DNA of 64,000 bases from Planctomycetota bacterium (GCA_017303555.1 JAFLCN010000014.1:1-64000), one strand, 5' to 3'; positions 7,348 through 15,235 are shown, counted from the stretch's first letter. Notes: generated by a model from the sequence alone, not told the origin. Made by a program: numbers and translations.

Positions 7348-8109
7348 GTGCCCCTCTCCCTCTCCATCTCCAACATCTCCCCCGACCCGCGCGAATCCAT
7401 CTCGCACGCGGCAACCCTCATGGCCTCGCTCGGCCAACCCCTTATCCACCTCGACGCAATGCTCGCCGGTATCCGCCCGCGCGAACTCGACCGCTCCGCT
7501 CGGCGCGATCTGGCTTCGCTGCTGAAGCGAAACGGCGTCGGTGCCACCGGCATCGACCTCTTTCTCCCTCCCCAACATCTCGCCGAAACCGCACACGTCG
7601 ATCGGGCAGTGGGGGCGATCACCAGCGCGATCGAACTGCTTTCCGAACTCGCGTCGCTGGGCGCGCTCGAATCGAAGGTGCTCTGCGTGTCGCTGCCGCA
7701 GAAGCCGCTCGCCAATGCCCTCGCCGCGATCGGAACCGCGGCACAGGAGCGCGGCGTGATAATCGCTGACTTCTCGCTGCCGCCCGCTTCGGATGTGCCC
7801 GCTTCGATCGAACGGGGCGTGGACTGCGCGCAGGCAATCGCGGCAGGACAAGACCCCGCATCGCTCATCGCGTCGAGCGCTCCCGGCGCAATCCGGCTCT
7901 CGGATTGGGACGGCACGCGCCGAGTGCCGGTGGGAAAGGGCCGACTCGACACGCGCCTCGCCGTCGCCTCCGCTTCGATCGCGGCCCCGAGAGTGCCGGT
8001 CGTGATCGACCTGCGCGGGATTGATGGCCTCGCCTCGAATCCGAGGGCCTGGGAATCCCCGGCGACCCTCGCCGTCAAGGCCTGGCAAGCCGGCCTCTCC
8101 GGAACGTGA
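7348..8109 (+). CDS. TIM-barrel protein, sugar phosphate isomerase/epimerase-like
   Basis: A 253-residue protein whose blocks (ISNISPDPRESISHAATLMASLG, GVGATGIDLFLPP, VPVVIDLRGIDGL) resemble the AP-endonuclease-2 / xylose-isomerase-like TIM-barrel superfamily. Metal ligands are not obvious, so the enzyme class is uncertain and the substrate unknown. The start is a GTG at 7348; the frame stays open further upstream only through the heptamer repeats and module B, which would give repetitive nonsense residues. No strong Shine-Dalgarno is visible. It lies alone between a RAYT island and an inverted repeat. Confidence 0.6.
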   Translation: MPLSLSISNISPDPRESISHAATLMASLGQPLIHLDAMLAGIRPRELDRSARRDLASLLKRNGVGATGIDLFLPPQHLAETAHVDRAVGAITSAIELLSELASLGALESKVLCVSLPQKPLANALAAIGTAAQERGVIIADFSLPPASDVPASIERGVDCAQAIAAGQDPASLIASSAPGAIRLSDWDGTRRVPVGKGRLDTRLAVASASIAAPRVPVVIDLRGIDGLASNPRAWESPATLAVKAWQAGLSGT

Positions 8110-8170
8110 TCCTCTTTCGGCTGCAGGAGCCGGCGAATCCGCATTCCGCTCCCGGACAACCCGACGCGCA

Positions 8171-8269
8171 CCGTACGAGCCCGAGCGAAGCGCGGGGCGG
8201 TTGCATCGTTTCGCGGCACCCTTCGGAACCCCGCGGCCGTCTCCCTTCGCTTCGCTCGGGCTCGTACGG
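8171..8269. repeat. Inverted repeat with 22-bp perfect arms
   Basis: CCGTACGAGCCCGAGCGAAG at 8171-8190, continuing to 8192, is perfectly inverted at 8248-8269, separated by 55 bp of GC-rich sequence. It lies in the gap between the TIM-barrel gene and the carboxyltransferase gene. Repeats of this composition are common between genes in planctomycetes. Confidence 0.85.
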
Positions 8270-8399
8270 CAGGGTCCCGGCATGTCCTTCGCCCGACGCG
8301 AGCCTCAGCGTCCGCCAACGTGCCATTTGCTCGACCTACGCAGGCGTTTGGCCCGTCTGTGCCCTTCGGCTATCCTGACGAAACGCAATCGGAGCCACG

Positions 8400-10223
8400 A
8401 TGTCCACACCGCCAAGCACGCAATCCGCAGCCGCAGCGAAACCCCAGACTCCGCCAACGCTGCGCGAACTGACCGATTCCTACCTCAAAATCGAATCGCA
8501 AACCAAACTCGGTGGCGGCCAGAAGGCCATCGAGCGCCAGCACGAAAAGGGCCGATTGACCGCCCGCGAGCGCGTCGAGAAGCTGATCGACAAGGGATCA
8601 TTCTTCCAGGAGTACGGCCTCTGGTGCGCGTACGAGATGTACAAGGAGCACGGAGGTGCGCCTGCCGCCGGGGTGGTGACGGGAGTGGGGGTTGTGCAGG
8701 GCCGACGCTGCATGATCGTCGCCAACGACGCAACGGTGAAAGCGGGCGCGTTCTTCCCGATGACCTGTAAGAAAATCATTCGGGCCCAGACCATCGCGAT
8801 GATGGCACGCCTGCCCCTGATCTATCTCGTTGACAGTGCGGGTGTGTATCTGCCCTTGCAGGAAGATGTCTTCCCGGATACCGACGATTTCGGCCGCATC
8901 TTCCGCAACAACGCGGTCATCAGCGCCGAAGGAATCCCGCAGATCGCGGCGATTATGGGCTACTGCGTCGCGGGAGGTGGCTACTTGCCCGTGCTCTGCG
9001 ACACGCTGCTCATGACCGAGGGCTCGGGTCTGTACCTCGCCGGCCCCGCGCTCGTGAAAGCCGCGATCGGTCAGGAAGTCACCGACGAAGAACTCGGCGG
9101 CGCGGCCATGCACGCGAGCGTGAGCGGGACGATCGATTTCAAAGAGAAAGATGATGACGCCTGCATCGCGCGATTGCGGGATCTGTGCGAGAAGCAATCA
9201 GGGTCCGAGCAAGATCGCTGGAAGTTCTTTGTGCGTCGCGCTCCGTGGAACCCACTCGAGCCCGTCGCCAGAAATGAAGTCGATGAGAGCGACGTCGTGG
9301 AAGTCATTGAAGCAAGGGAACAAGCTGCACGGGCTCGCAAGACGAGCCGAGCATTTCACAATCCGGACGAAATTTACAAGCACTTCTCGGTTGCTCCTGG
9401 AAGTCAGTACGACGTTCGAGAGATCATCGATTGCATTGTCGACGCAGGGTCCCGCAAGGGCGACGGCGCGGAACGCATCGCGCCAGATTTCGACGAGTAC
9501 AAAGCGGACTACGGCCAATCCATCGTCTGCGGCTACGCAATGATCGGCGGCCGCCCCTGCGGCATCGTCGCGAACCAGAAGAAGCTCGTCCAGCGCACCG
9601 TCGCCGGTGGCAAGACTGGGCCGACCAAGGCCGTGCAGATGCCGGGCGTGATTTACGACGACAGCGCCGACAAGGCGGCACGCTTCATCATGGATTGCAA
9701 CCAGCGGAAGATTCCGATCGTGTTCCTGCACGACACGACCGGCTTTATGGTCGGGCGCGATAGCGAGCAGGGCGGCATCATCCGCGCCGGCGCGAAGATG
9801 GTGAACGCGATGAGCAATTGCATCGTCCCCAAGATCGTCGTGATCACCGGTGGCAGCTATGGAGCAGGGAACTACGCGATGTGCGGGCGTGCATTCGATC
9901 CGTTCCTCTCGTTTGCATGGCCGAGCGCCAAGTGCGCCGTGATGGGCGCGAATCAGGCGACCGGCGTGCTCACCACAATCGAAGAAGCCAGCCGCAAGCG
10001 CAAGGGCGAGACGATCGACCCCGAAACGCATAAGGCTATCTACAGCGCGATCCACGCGGGGTATACGGAGCAGGCGGATATTCGCCACGGTGCCGCACGG
10101 GGCTGGCTCGATCGGATCATCGAACCCCACAACACACGCAACGAACTCATCGAGGCGCTCGCAACGGCGGAGCAGGGGTGGGACTATTCGAAGCCGTTCA
10201 AGACGGGTGTGTTGCAAACGTGA
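8400..10223 (+). CDS. Acyl-CoA carboxylase carboxyltransferase (beta) subunit, probably methylcrotonyl-CoA carboxylase
   Basis: A 607-residue biotin-dependent carboxyltransferase that would transfer CO2 from carboxybiotin to an acyl-CoA. It has the two crotonase-like halves expected. The N half contains GRLTARERVEKLIDKGSFFQE, the acyl-CoA site GAGVV-like GVVTGVGVVQGRRCMIVAND and DSAGVYLPLQEDVFPD. The C half contains CGYAMIGGRPCGIVANQ, PIVFLHDTTGFMVGRDSE and ITGGSYGAGNYAMCGRAFDP. The DSAGVYLPLQ and NDATVKAGAFFPM forms favour methylcrotonyl-CoA over propionyl-CoA carboxylase. The neighbourhood of HMG-CoA lyase, enoyl-CoA hydratases and acyl-CoA dehydrogenase supports leucine degradation. The biotin carboxylase (alpha) subunit is not in the window. 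Start ATG with CGGAG 8 nt upstream. Confidence 0.87.
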   Translation: MSTPPSTQSAAAAKPQTPPTLRELTDSYLKIESQTKLGGGQKAIERQHEKGRLTARERVEKLIDKGSFFQEYGLWCAYEMYKEHGGAPAAGVVTGVGVVQGRRCMIVANDATVKAGAFFPMTCKKIIRAQTIAMMARLPLIYLVDSAGVYLPLQEDVFPDTDDFGRIFRNNAVISAEGIPQIAAIMGYCVAGGGYLPVLCDTLLMTEGSGLYLAGPALVKAAIGQEVTDEELGGAAMHASVSGTIDFKEKDDDACIARLRDLCEKQSGSEQDRWKFFVRRAPWNPLEPVARNEVDESDVVEVIEAREQAARARKTSRAFHNPDEIYKHFSVAPGSQYDVREIIDCIVDAGSRKGDGAERIAPDFDEYKADYGQSIVCGYAMIGGRPCGIVANQKKLVQRTVAGGKTGPTKAVQMPGVIYDDSADKAARFIMDCNQRKIPIVFLHDTTGFMVGRDSEQGGIIRAGAKMVNAMSNCIVPKIVVITGGSYGAGNYAMCGRAFDPFLSFAWPSAKCAVMGANQATGVLTTIEEASRKRKGETIDPETHKAIYSAIHAGYTEQADIRHGAARGWLDRIIEPHNTRNELIEALATAEQGWDYSKPFKTGVLQT

Positions 10224-10425
10224 CCAGCCAGAGGAACGGTACAGACCATCACCCGATCAGGGAATGAAGAATGAATTGTGAAGGCCAATAACCAACAGTG
10301 GTTGCCCTCACGATCGCTGGCTCTGACTGGAAAACGCCGACGGTTTCGCTATCTTTCTCTTGCGTCCGTGCTGTAGGAGGCATCGGAAGCATTCGTTTTC
10401 GTGGGGTTTTTGAGAGAGGCAAGAC

Positions 10426-11331
10426 ATGCAGAAGTTTTCGTTCGGCGCTGCCGCGATCGCGGCAAGCGTCATGGTCCAGGTTGCTGGCGCATCGGCCATC
10501 AACGACTGGAATCTGATCGTCCGCCACAACCTGACGACTTCGTCCGAAGTCGAAGGCCGCACGATTGTCGGAGGCAACATCTCCGGCACGTCGAACTACG
10601 GCATCAAGTTGCTGCCGCCTTCGAACTACGTCAACGTCGATTCGCTGGTCATCGGCGGCACCGTCGGCGCGAACAACTACCAGGTCAACTCCGGCCGCGC
10701 TCGCCTGTTCGGCAGCAAGGGCTCGGCTAACTTCAACATGAACGGCGGCGGCGCGCTCATCCAGAACGATTCCGGCGTCACCGCGATGGTGAACAGCGCC
10801 TGGGCCGATGTGGTGAACGCTTCGTCGTACTGCAGCAGCCTTGCCGCGACCAACACCGTGACCCTCCCCAGCGGCCAGCCCGCCGGCGTGGTCTTCAACT
10901 CCGTGCTCGGACCCGGCGGCGTCGCCGTGTTCAACGTCAACGGCAACGCTCTCTTCCAGAACAACCTCGTCCAGCAGATGGACATCAACATGAACGGCGC
11001 GACCACGGTTGTGATCAACGTGGCCGGCACCAACATCACCTACAACGGGGGCAACATGCTCGGCGGATTCAATGTCCCCAACGCCTCCAAGATCATCTGG
11101 AACTTCTACCAGGCGACGACGCTGAACATCGACCGCCACTTCTTCGGCGCAATCCTCGCTCCGCTCGCGACCATGTCGAACTCGACCGCGATCGAAGGCA
11201 GCGTCTTCACCGACACCTTCAACCAGAACGGCGAAGTGCATTTGCCGAACTTTGGCGGCAACATCCCGTCCCCCGGCGCGATGGCGCTCCTGGGCATGGG
11301 CACGCTCATCGCGACGCGTCGCCGCCGCTGA
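10426..11331 (+). CDS. Choice-of-anchor-A family exported protein with PEP-CTERM-like tail
   Basis: A 301-residue secreted protein. Residues 1-24 are a signal peptide ending AGASA. The body is rich in Asn, Gly and Val with beta-strand periodicity and phrases such as TIVGGNISGTSNYG, FNSVLGPGGVAVFNVNG and GGFNVPNASKIIWNFYQA, which match the choice-of-anchor-A domain. The tail, IPSPGAMALLGMGTLIATRRRR, has the PEP-CTERM arrangement: short Pro motif, hydrophobic helix, Arg cluster. In planctomycetes this form is thought to direct sorting to the envelope. GAGAGAGG at 10410-10417 supports the start. It is out of place metabolically among acyl-CoA genes and probably has its own promoter in the 200-bp gap upstream. 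Confidence 0.82.
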   Translation: MQKFSFGAAAIAASVMVQVAGASAINDWNLIVRHNLTTSSEVEGRTIVGGNISGTSNYGIKLLPPSNYVNVDSLVIGGTVGANNYQVNSGRARLFGSKGSANFNMNGGGALIQNDSGVTAMVNSAWADVVNASSYCSSLAATNTVTLPSGQPAGVVFNSVLGPGGVAVFNVNGNALFQNNLVQQMDINMNGATTVVINVAGTNITYNGGNMLGGFNVPNASKIIWNFYQATTLNIDRHFFGAILAPLATMSNSTAIEGSVFTDTFNQNGEVHLPNFGGNIPSPGAMALLGMGTLIATRRRR

Positions 11332-11356
11332 GCCGCGTTGCATCGATCATGAATTT

Positions 11357-11435
11357 CGTGGCACCGGGCTTCCACCCGGTGTCTTTCTTTTTGGGATGCA
11401 AAGCCGAAGGCACCGCCCGGAAGGGCGGTGCCACG
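11357..11435. repeat. GTGGCACC...GGTGCCAC element, copy 1
   Basis: A 79-bp element with inverted ends CGTGGCACC / GGTGCCACG. Inside are two short hairpins, ACCGGGCTTCCACCCGGT and ACCGCCCGGAAGGGCGGT, and a spacer. A second copy of the same organisation lies at 47174-47244. It ends 28 bp before the HMG-CoA lyase start. Confidence 0.85.
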
Positions 11436-11463
11436 ATCGTGCGAGCCGTGTATGCTCCGCTTG

Positions 11464-12903
11464 ATGTCCGAATTTGTCCGCATCACCGACGTCTCGCCAC
11501 GCGATGGGCTCCAGAACGAGCCGGGGGTCATCCCCACGTCCGACAAGGTGAAGCTGATCGAGCTGTTGTGCAAGACGGGCGTGGATGAGGTTGAGGTGAC
11601 GAGCTTCGTGAGCGCGAAGTGGGTGCCGCAGTTGGGGGATGGCGAACGTGTGTTCGCGCAGCTTCTGAAACCCCCTCCCCGAGGGAGGGGGCAGGGGGTG
11701 GGCGAACGTTTGGAACAAGCGGCTCCAAACTGGAATCCCCCGGCTCGGAACTCTTTGACGATGCAAAGAGCACGGCAGCTGCGGGCGCGAATGACAGGGC
11801 CGGAATGGATACTCTGGACGCACCTGCGCCGGCGCGACCTCATGGGTCTGAAGTTCCGGCGCCAACATCCTTTCGGGCCATTCATTCTCGACTATTTCTG
11901 CCAGGATCGTTTGCTGGTTGTCGAGCTGGACGGGCGATCCCATCAAGATGTCGAAGCGAAAAAGTACGACGCTGAGCGAAGCGAGTTTCTAGTTTCATGC
12001 GGGTTGACGGTGTTGCGAGTCAGCAACGATCGCGTCATCGAAGACGGGCTTGCGGTCGCGAAGCACATTCGTAGAATTGCCCAGTCGATACCAGCAGAAG
12101 TCGATCGCCGGCTGAGTTCTCCGGTCCAGCCTCCCACCCCCCAACCCCCTCCCTCGGGGAGGGGGCTCCTGCATCCAGTTTTTTCGGCGTTGGTTCCAAA
12201 CGAACGGGGAATGCAGGCAGCGCTCGATTGCAATCGCGCGGCCCACAAGCACCTCATCGAAAAAGTCTCCGTCTTCACAGCCGCATCCGAAACGTTTTGC
12301 AAGAAAAACATCAATGCCACGATTGCGGAGTCACTCGAGCGGTTTCGGCCGGTCATTGCCGCGGCACATCAGAACGGGCTTGATGTTCGTGGCTATATCT
12401 CGTGCGTGATCGCGTGCCCTTTCGAGGGGCCGATCGCGCCTAGCGCGGTCGCCAGCGTTGCGAAGCAATTGCTCGATCTCGGTGTCGATGAGATTGACTA
12501 CGGCGACACGATCGGCGCGGGGACAACCGAAACGACGGCCGCGCTGCTGAAAGAAACGCGAACTGTCGTGCCGATTGAGGCTGGACGCGTCACTTCCACG
12601 CTCCATCTCCACGACACCTTCGGCCGCGCCGCCGACTGTGTGCGTGCCGCGCTCGATCTGGGCGTTCGTTCGTTCGACGGCTCCGTCGCCGGTCTCGGCG
12701 GCTGTCCGTATGCGAGCAAGACCTTGCCTGACGGCACGATTCAGCGGGCGCCGGGCAACATCTCGACTGAGCTGCTTGTCCGCACAATCCATGAAGCGGG
12801 ATACCGCACGAACGTCAATGTAGATGCGCTGGCGGATGCCGCGGCGTTCGCTCGCGAGATTGTTGCGAAGTCGCGTGCTCTTCCGCCAAAGGAGGGCGCA
12901 TGA
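11464..12903 (+). CDS. mvaB: Hydroxymethylglutaryl-CoA lyase carrying an in-frame DUF559 endonuclease insertion
   Basis: A 479-codon frame that reads straight through two unrelated domains. HMG-CoA lyase cleaves HMG-CoA to acetoacetate and acetyl-CoA, ending leucine degradation. Residues 1-68 hold DVSPRDGLQNE with Arg13/Asp14 and EVEVTSFVSAKWVPQ. Residues 237-479 resume at HPVFSALVPNERG, through DTIGAGT, HLHDTFG, and GLGGCPYA with the catalytic Cys414. Residues 69-236 are foreign: a Pro/Gly-rich stretch, a DUF559-type nuclease domain (about 100-212), and another Pro-rich stretch. Removing 168 codons leaves a normal 311-residue lyase. I start at the ATG at 11464; a GTG at 11428 lies inside a repeat. 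The stop overlaps the next start (ATGA). Whether the chimera folds, or the nuclease is made from an internal start, is unknown. Confidence 0.9.
   Translation: MSEFVRITDVSPRDGLQNEPGVIPTSDKVKLIELLCKTGVDEVEVTSFVSAKWVPQLGDGERVFAQLLKPPPRGRGQGVGERLEQAAPNWNPPARNSLTMQRARQLRARMTGPEWILWTHLRRRDLMGLKFRRQHPFGPFILDYFCQDRLLVVELDGRSHQDVEAKKYDAERSEFLVSCGLTVLRVSNDRVIEDGLAVAKHIRRIAQSIPAEVDRRLSSPVQPPTPQPPPSGRGLLHPVFSALVPNERGMQAALDCNRAAHKHLIEKVSVFTAASETFCKKNINATIAESLERFRPVIAAAHQNGLDVRGYISCVIACPFEGPIAPSAVASVAKQLLDLGVDEIDYGDTIGAGTTETTAALLKETRTVVPIEAGRVTSTLHLHDTFGRAADCVRAALDLGVRSFDGSVAGLGGCPYASKTLPDGTIQRAPGNISTELLVRTIHEAGYRTNVNVDALADAAAFAREIVAKSRALPPKEGA
11671..11711 (+). repeat. Left end repeat of the DUF559 element
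   Basis: The segment GAAACCCCCTCCCC... through GGGTGGGCGAAC is identical over 41 bp (11667-11707) to the solo copy at 22414-22454. It contains a CCCCTCCC/GGGAGGGG hairpin. Confidence 0.85.
11761..12100 (+). CDS. DUF559-type endonuclease domain (possible separate product inside mvaB)
   Basis: From an internal ATG at 11761 the frame encodes MQRARQLRARMTGPEWILW, LKFRRQHPFGPFILDYFC, LLVVELDGRSHQDVEAKKYD and GLTVLRVSNDRVIEDG. This is the conserved order of DUF559, a small nuclease family with a restriction-endonuclease-like fold related to very-short-patch-repair enzymes. Candidate metal residues are in place (lyase numbering): Asp143, Glu154, Asp156, with the His at HQD nearby. There is no stop at the domain end: translation continues into the lyase. 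The region listed is the domain extent, not a complete gene. No strong Shine-Dalgarno precedes the internal ATG, so separate expression is speculative. Confidence 0.75.
12133..12165 (-). repeat. Right end repeat of the DUF559 element (inverted)
   Basis: The reverse complement of this segment matches the left end: GGAGGGGG/CCCTCCCTCGGGG palindrome followed by the GGGGGTGGG-type stretch, with small differences in the C-run lengths. Confidence 0.8.
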
Positions 12904-13637
12904 TCCGCACGCAGGCGCACGGCGATGTCTGGGAGATTTCGCTCGCGCGGGCGGAGAAGCGCAACGCGCTCACGCCGGAGATGCTTGCGAGCCTGAAGCA
13001 GGCGATTCTCGCGGCCCCGAACTCGGGCAAGGCGCTGCTGCTTTCCGGCGAGGGTGCGGTCTTCTGCGCGGGGTTTGATCTTTCCCTTTGCAAGGAATCG
13101 CCCGAAGGTGAAGTCATGCGATCGCTGCTCATTGGGCTGCACGCGTGCGTCACGGTGCTTTGCGAACTGGATATTCCGGTAGTGATTGCGGCGCAGGGTG
13201 CTGCGATTGCCGGCGGGTGCGCGGTACTTGGCGGCGGCGATGTCATCGTCACCAACGCCGATGCGAAACTTGGGTATCCGGTTGCACGCCTGGGCGTTTC
13301 TCCGGCTGTGTCGGCACCGTTTCTTGCGAATCTCGCGGGGGTTGGCGCTGCGCGGGTTCGCCAACTCGAGAACGGACTGATCGACGGCCGCACGGCGCTC
13401 GCGTGCGGCCTCGCACACGAATGTCTTGATCGCGCCGAGGATGTGCACCCCCGTGCGCTCGATTTGGCTCGCCAGCTCGCGGCCAAGCCCGCATCCGCGC
13501 TCGCGGCAACCAAGCGATGGCTGCGAGAGATCGCTCCCATCACGTCCGCGGACGACGGTCTGCACGCATCGCTCTCGCTGGTCGGTGGTGAAGAAGAACG
13601 CCGCATGCTGCCGTTCGCCTGGAACACTTCGAGATAG
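12900..13637 (+). CDS. Enoyl-CoA hydratase/isomerase family protein (1)
   Basis: A 245-residue crotonase-fold protein. Visible family features are LARAEKRNALTPEML (14-28), the oxyanion-hole region GAVFCAGFDLSLCK, and AAQGAAIAGGCAVLGGGDVIV, with LGYPVARLGVSPAVSAPF following. Of the two catalytic Glu of true hydratases, the first position is occupied by GGCAVL with no Glu, so it may be an isomerase, hydrolase or specialised hydratase. It overlaps the lyase stop by 4 nt (ATGA), so the two are translationally coupled and probably act in one pathway. Substrate unknown; leucine-derived acyl-CoA is the best guess from context. Confidence 0.83.
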   Translation: MIRTQAHGDVWEISLARAEKRNALTPEMLASLKQAILAAPNSGKALLLSGEGAVFCAGFDLSLCKESPEGEVMRSLLIGLHACVTVLCELDIPVVIAAQGAAIAGGCAVLGGGDVIVTNADAKLGYPVARLGVSPAVSAPFLANLAGVGAARVRQLENGLIDGRTALACGLAHECLDRAEDVHPRALDLARQLAAKPASALAATKRWLREIAPITSADDGLHASLSLVGGEEERRMLPFAWNTSR

Positions 13638-13644
13638 AAACACG

Positions 13645-14403
13645 ATGAGCCTCGCAACTCTCACAACGTCTGGTCCGGTCACAACGCTCACCCTCAACCG
13701 CGCGGATGCTCGCAACGCGCTCTCTATTGATCTGCTGCGCGATCTGCACGGAGCGATCGACACGCTCGCGGCAGCCGCTGCCGCGCCCAATGCTCCGCAT
13801 GTACTCGTAGTGACCGGCGCGGGGAAGGCTTTCTGTGCCGGCATGGATCTGAAGGCTGTGCTGGGAAACAACGATCTCGCGCTCGAACTCCTGACGTCGC
13901 TCGCGAAGCTCACGGTCAAAGTGCGAATGCTGCCCATGGTTTCGGTTGCGAAAGTGAACGGTGCAGCAATCGGAGGCGGTTGCGGGCTTTCCTGCGTCTG
14001 CGATCTCGCCATCACACATGCCGATGCGAAACTCGGCTATCCAGAAGTCGATCTGGGCGTCTGCCCGGCCGTGGTTGCCCCGTGGCTTGTTCGGAAAGTG
14101 GGGGCGGGGCGTGCCCGCAAGATTCTGCTGATTGGAGGGCTGATGTCGGGTCGCGAGGCGCACGCCTGCGGCATGGTCGATGTTCTCTGCGAGTCGGCTT
14201 CCGACCTTGATACGAAAGCCGATGAGATTGTGAAGCGTCTCGCCACGGGCGGGCCGCAGGCACTCGCCGCCACCAAGAAACTGCTGAATGAACTCGACGG
14301 ATCACTCGACGAGTCGATCGTTCTGAAAGGGGCGAAGCTCTCGGCGTCTGTCCTCGCAACGCCCGATGCGCAGCAAAGGCTCCGTGCCAAGCTCGGTGCC
14401 TGA
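13645..14403 (+). CDS. Enoyl-CoA hydratase/isomerase family protein (2), candidate methylglutaconyl-CoA hydratase
   Basis: A 252-residue crotonase. It starts MSLATLTTSGPVTTLTLNRADARNALS and carries GKAFCAGMDLKAVL and KVNGAAIGGGCGLSCVCDLAI, then LGYPEVDLGVCPAVVAPWL. The arrangement resembles methylglutaconyl-CoA hydratase, the step between methylcrotonyl-CoA carboxylase and HMG-CoA lyase, and the gene order fits. As in its neighbour the first catalytic Glu of classical crotonases is not seen at the usual place (GGGCGLS), as is also true of some known methylglutaconyl-CoA hydratases. It lies 7 bp after the previous gene in the same operon. Confidence 0.8.
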   Translation: MSLATLTTSGPVTTLTLNRADARNALSIDLLRDLHGAIDTLAAAAAAPNAPHVLVVTGAGKAFCAGMDLKAVLGNNDLALELLTSLAKLTVKVRMLPMVSVAKVNGAAIGGGCGLSCVCDLAITHADAKLGYPEVDLGVCPAVVAPWLVRKVGAGRARKILLIGGLMSGREAHACGMVDVLCESASDLDTKADEIVKRLATGGPQALAATKKLLNELDGSLDESIVLKGAKLSASVLATPDAQQRLRAKLGA

Positions 14404-14458
14404 TCAATTTCGTTCCGTATCCGGCAGCGACCGACGGATTGCGCGACTTCAGCACGTG

Positions 14459-15235
14459 TTATTTCAGCAGCTTATCGAGCAGGGGCAGCGTAGCCAACTT
14501 GCCCCGCACGATCTCCCATTCTGCATGGTGCATCGAGAAGTAGAGCGATGTGCCGCCGAAGAGCGCCAGGATCGCGACGAGCCAGAGCACCTTGAGCCAC
14601 GTGCGTCGGCTCTTCCAGAAGCCGTAAACAGGCATCGAAAAACTGAGCGGCAGAAACGCGACGCCGAAGATGCCGCACGCCGCCCAGATCGGCTGCTTGT
14701 CGTTCAGGGTCACCGCGATCGTGACGACGTACGTGACCGCGAGGAAGAAAGCCCACGCCGCGATATAGAGATACATCGTGTGGAGGTTGCTCGAGCCGAT
14801 GGCCCACATCCCGACAAAGAGCGTACACCAGGCGATGAACTGGTTCCGGGGCCCGAAGTAGAAGCCGGGAATGAACTGCGAAACTTCCTGCGTGATCCGC
14901 CGGGCAATCGGTCCGAGCGGGTCGGCCCGAAGGCCTTCGGGTAATTGCTCGGATTCGGGGGCAGTGTTGAACTTGCACCCGGAGCAGACCGTCGAGTCTT
15001 TGCTTAGCAGCGTGCCGCACTGCGGGCAGAAATCCTGGTGCATGGTGGAGAAATAATCCACGCCCGCCGCGGTGGCAGCGCCGGATCCGGCGTTGCTCGA
15101 ATGCCCGCCGTGGCGGACGTCGATACCTTCGCGCGTGGCACATTCCATGCACGCATAGCGGCCGGTTTTATCCTTGACCCGCTTACGCTTGGAAACGTCG
15201 ATCCCGCAAATGACGCATGTCTTTTCGTCGAGCAC
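14459..15235 (-). CDS. Zinc-ribbon membrane protein, function unknown
   Basis: About 258 residues. The N-terminal part holds two Cys4 metal sites: CVICGID...CMECA and CPQCGTLL...CSGCKFN. The C-terminal half has about four membrane helices (FIAWCTLFVGMWAIG, YLYIAAWAFFLAVTYVV, IWAACGIFGVAFLPL, VLWLVAILALFG). I chose the GTG at 15235, preceded by GGGGCGAGGA, because it separates this gene from the divergent gene at 15396. An upstream GTG at 15394 would add 53 basic residues but would overlap the other gene's Shine-Dalgarno. I recognise no specific family beyond zinc-ribbon proteins common in planctomycetes. Confidence 0.72.
   Translation of the reverse strand: MLDEKTCVICGIDVSKRKRVKDKTGRYACMECATREGIDVRHGGHSSNAGSGAATAAGVDYFSTMHQDFCPQCGTLLSKDSTVCSGCKFNTAPESEQLPEGLRADPLGPIARRITQEVSQFIPGFYFGPRNQFIAWCTLFVGMWAIGSSNLHTMYLYIAAWAFFLAVTYVVTIAVTLNDKQPIWAACGIFGVAFLPLSFSMPVYGFWKSRRTWLKVLWLVAILALFGGTSLYFSMHHAEWEIVRGKLATLPLLDKLLK

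Larger units (their letters stand above)
11668..12171 (+). mobile_element. In-frame 504-bp element with DUF559 endonuclease domain and inverted-repeat ends
   Basis: The element interrupts mvaB between two near-identical hexamers, CTTCTG (11662-11667) and CTCCTG (12166-12171), which may be a degenerate target duplication. Its ends are imperfect inverted repeats of about 33 bp: CCCCCTCCCCGAGGGAGGGG onward from 11671 to 11704, and the complementary CCCACC...GGAGGGGG at 12133-12165. Each end is itself partly palindromic. The unit from 11668 to 12171 is 504 bp, an exact multiple of three with no stop in the host frame. No transposase other than the DUF559 domain is present. The boundary could shift by a few bases. 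Confidence 0.8.

Noticed and set aside
11464..12903. An intein in the HMG-CoA lyase.
   Set aside because: No Hint-domain blocks: no N-terminal Cys/Ser at the junction, no TxxH, and no HN plus Cys/Ser/Thr at the far junction. The junction residues are Lys and Leu-His, and the nuclease is DUF559, not a LAGLIDADG or HNH homing domain.
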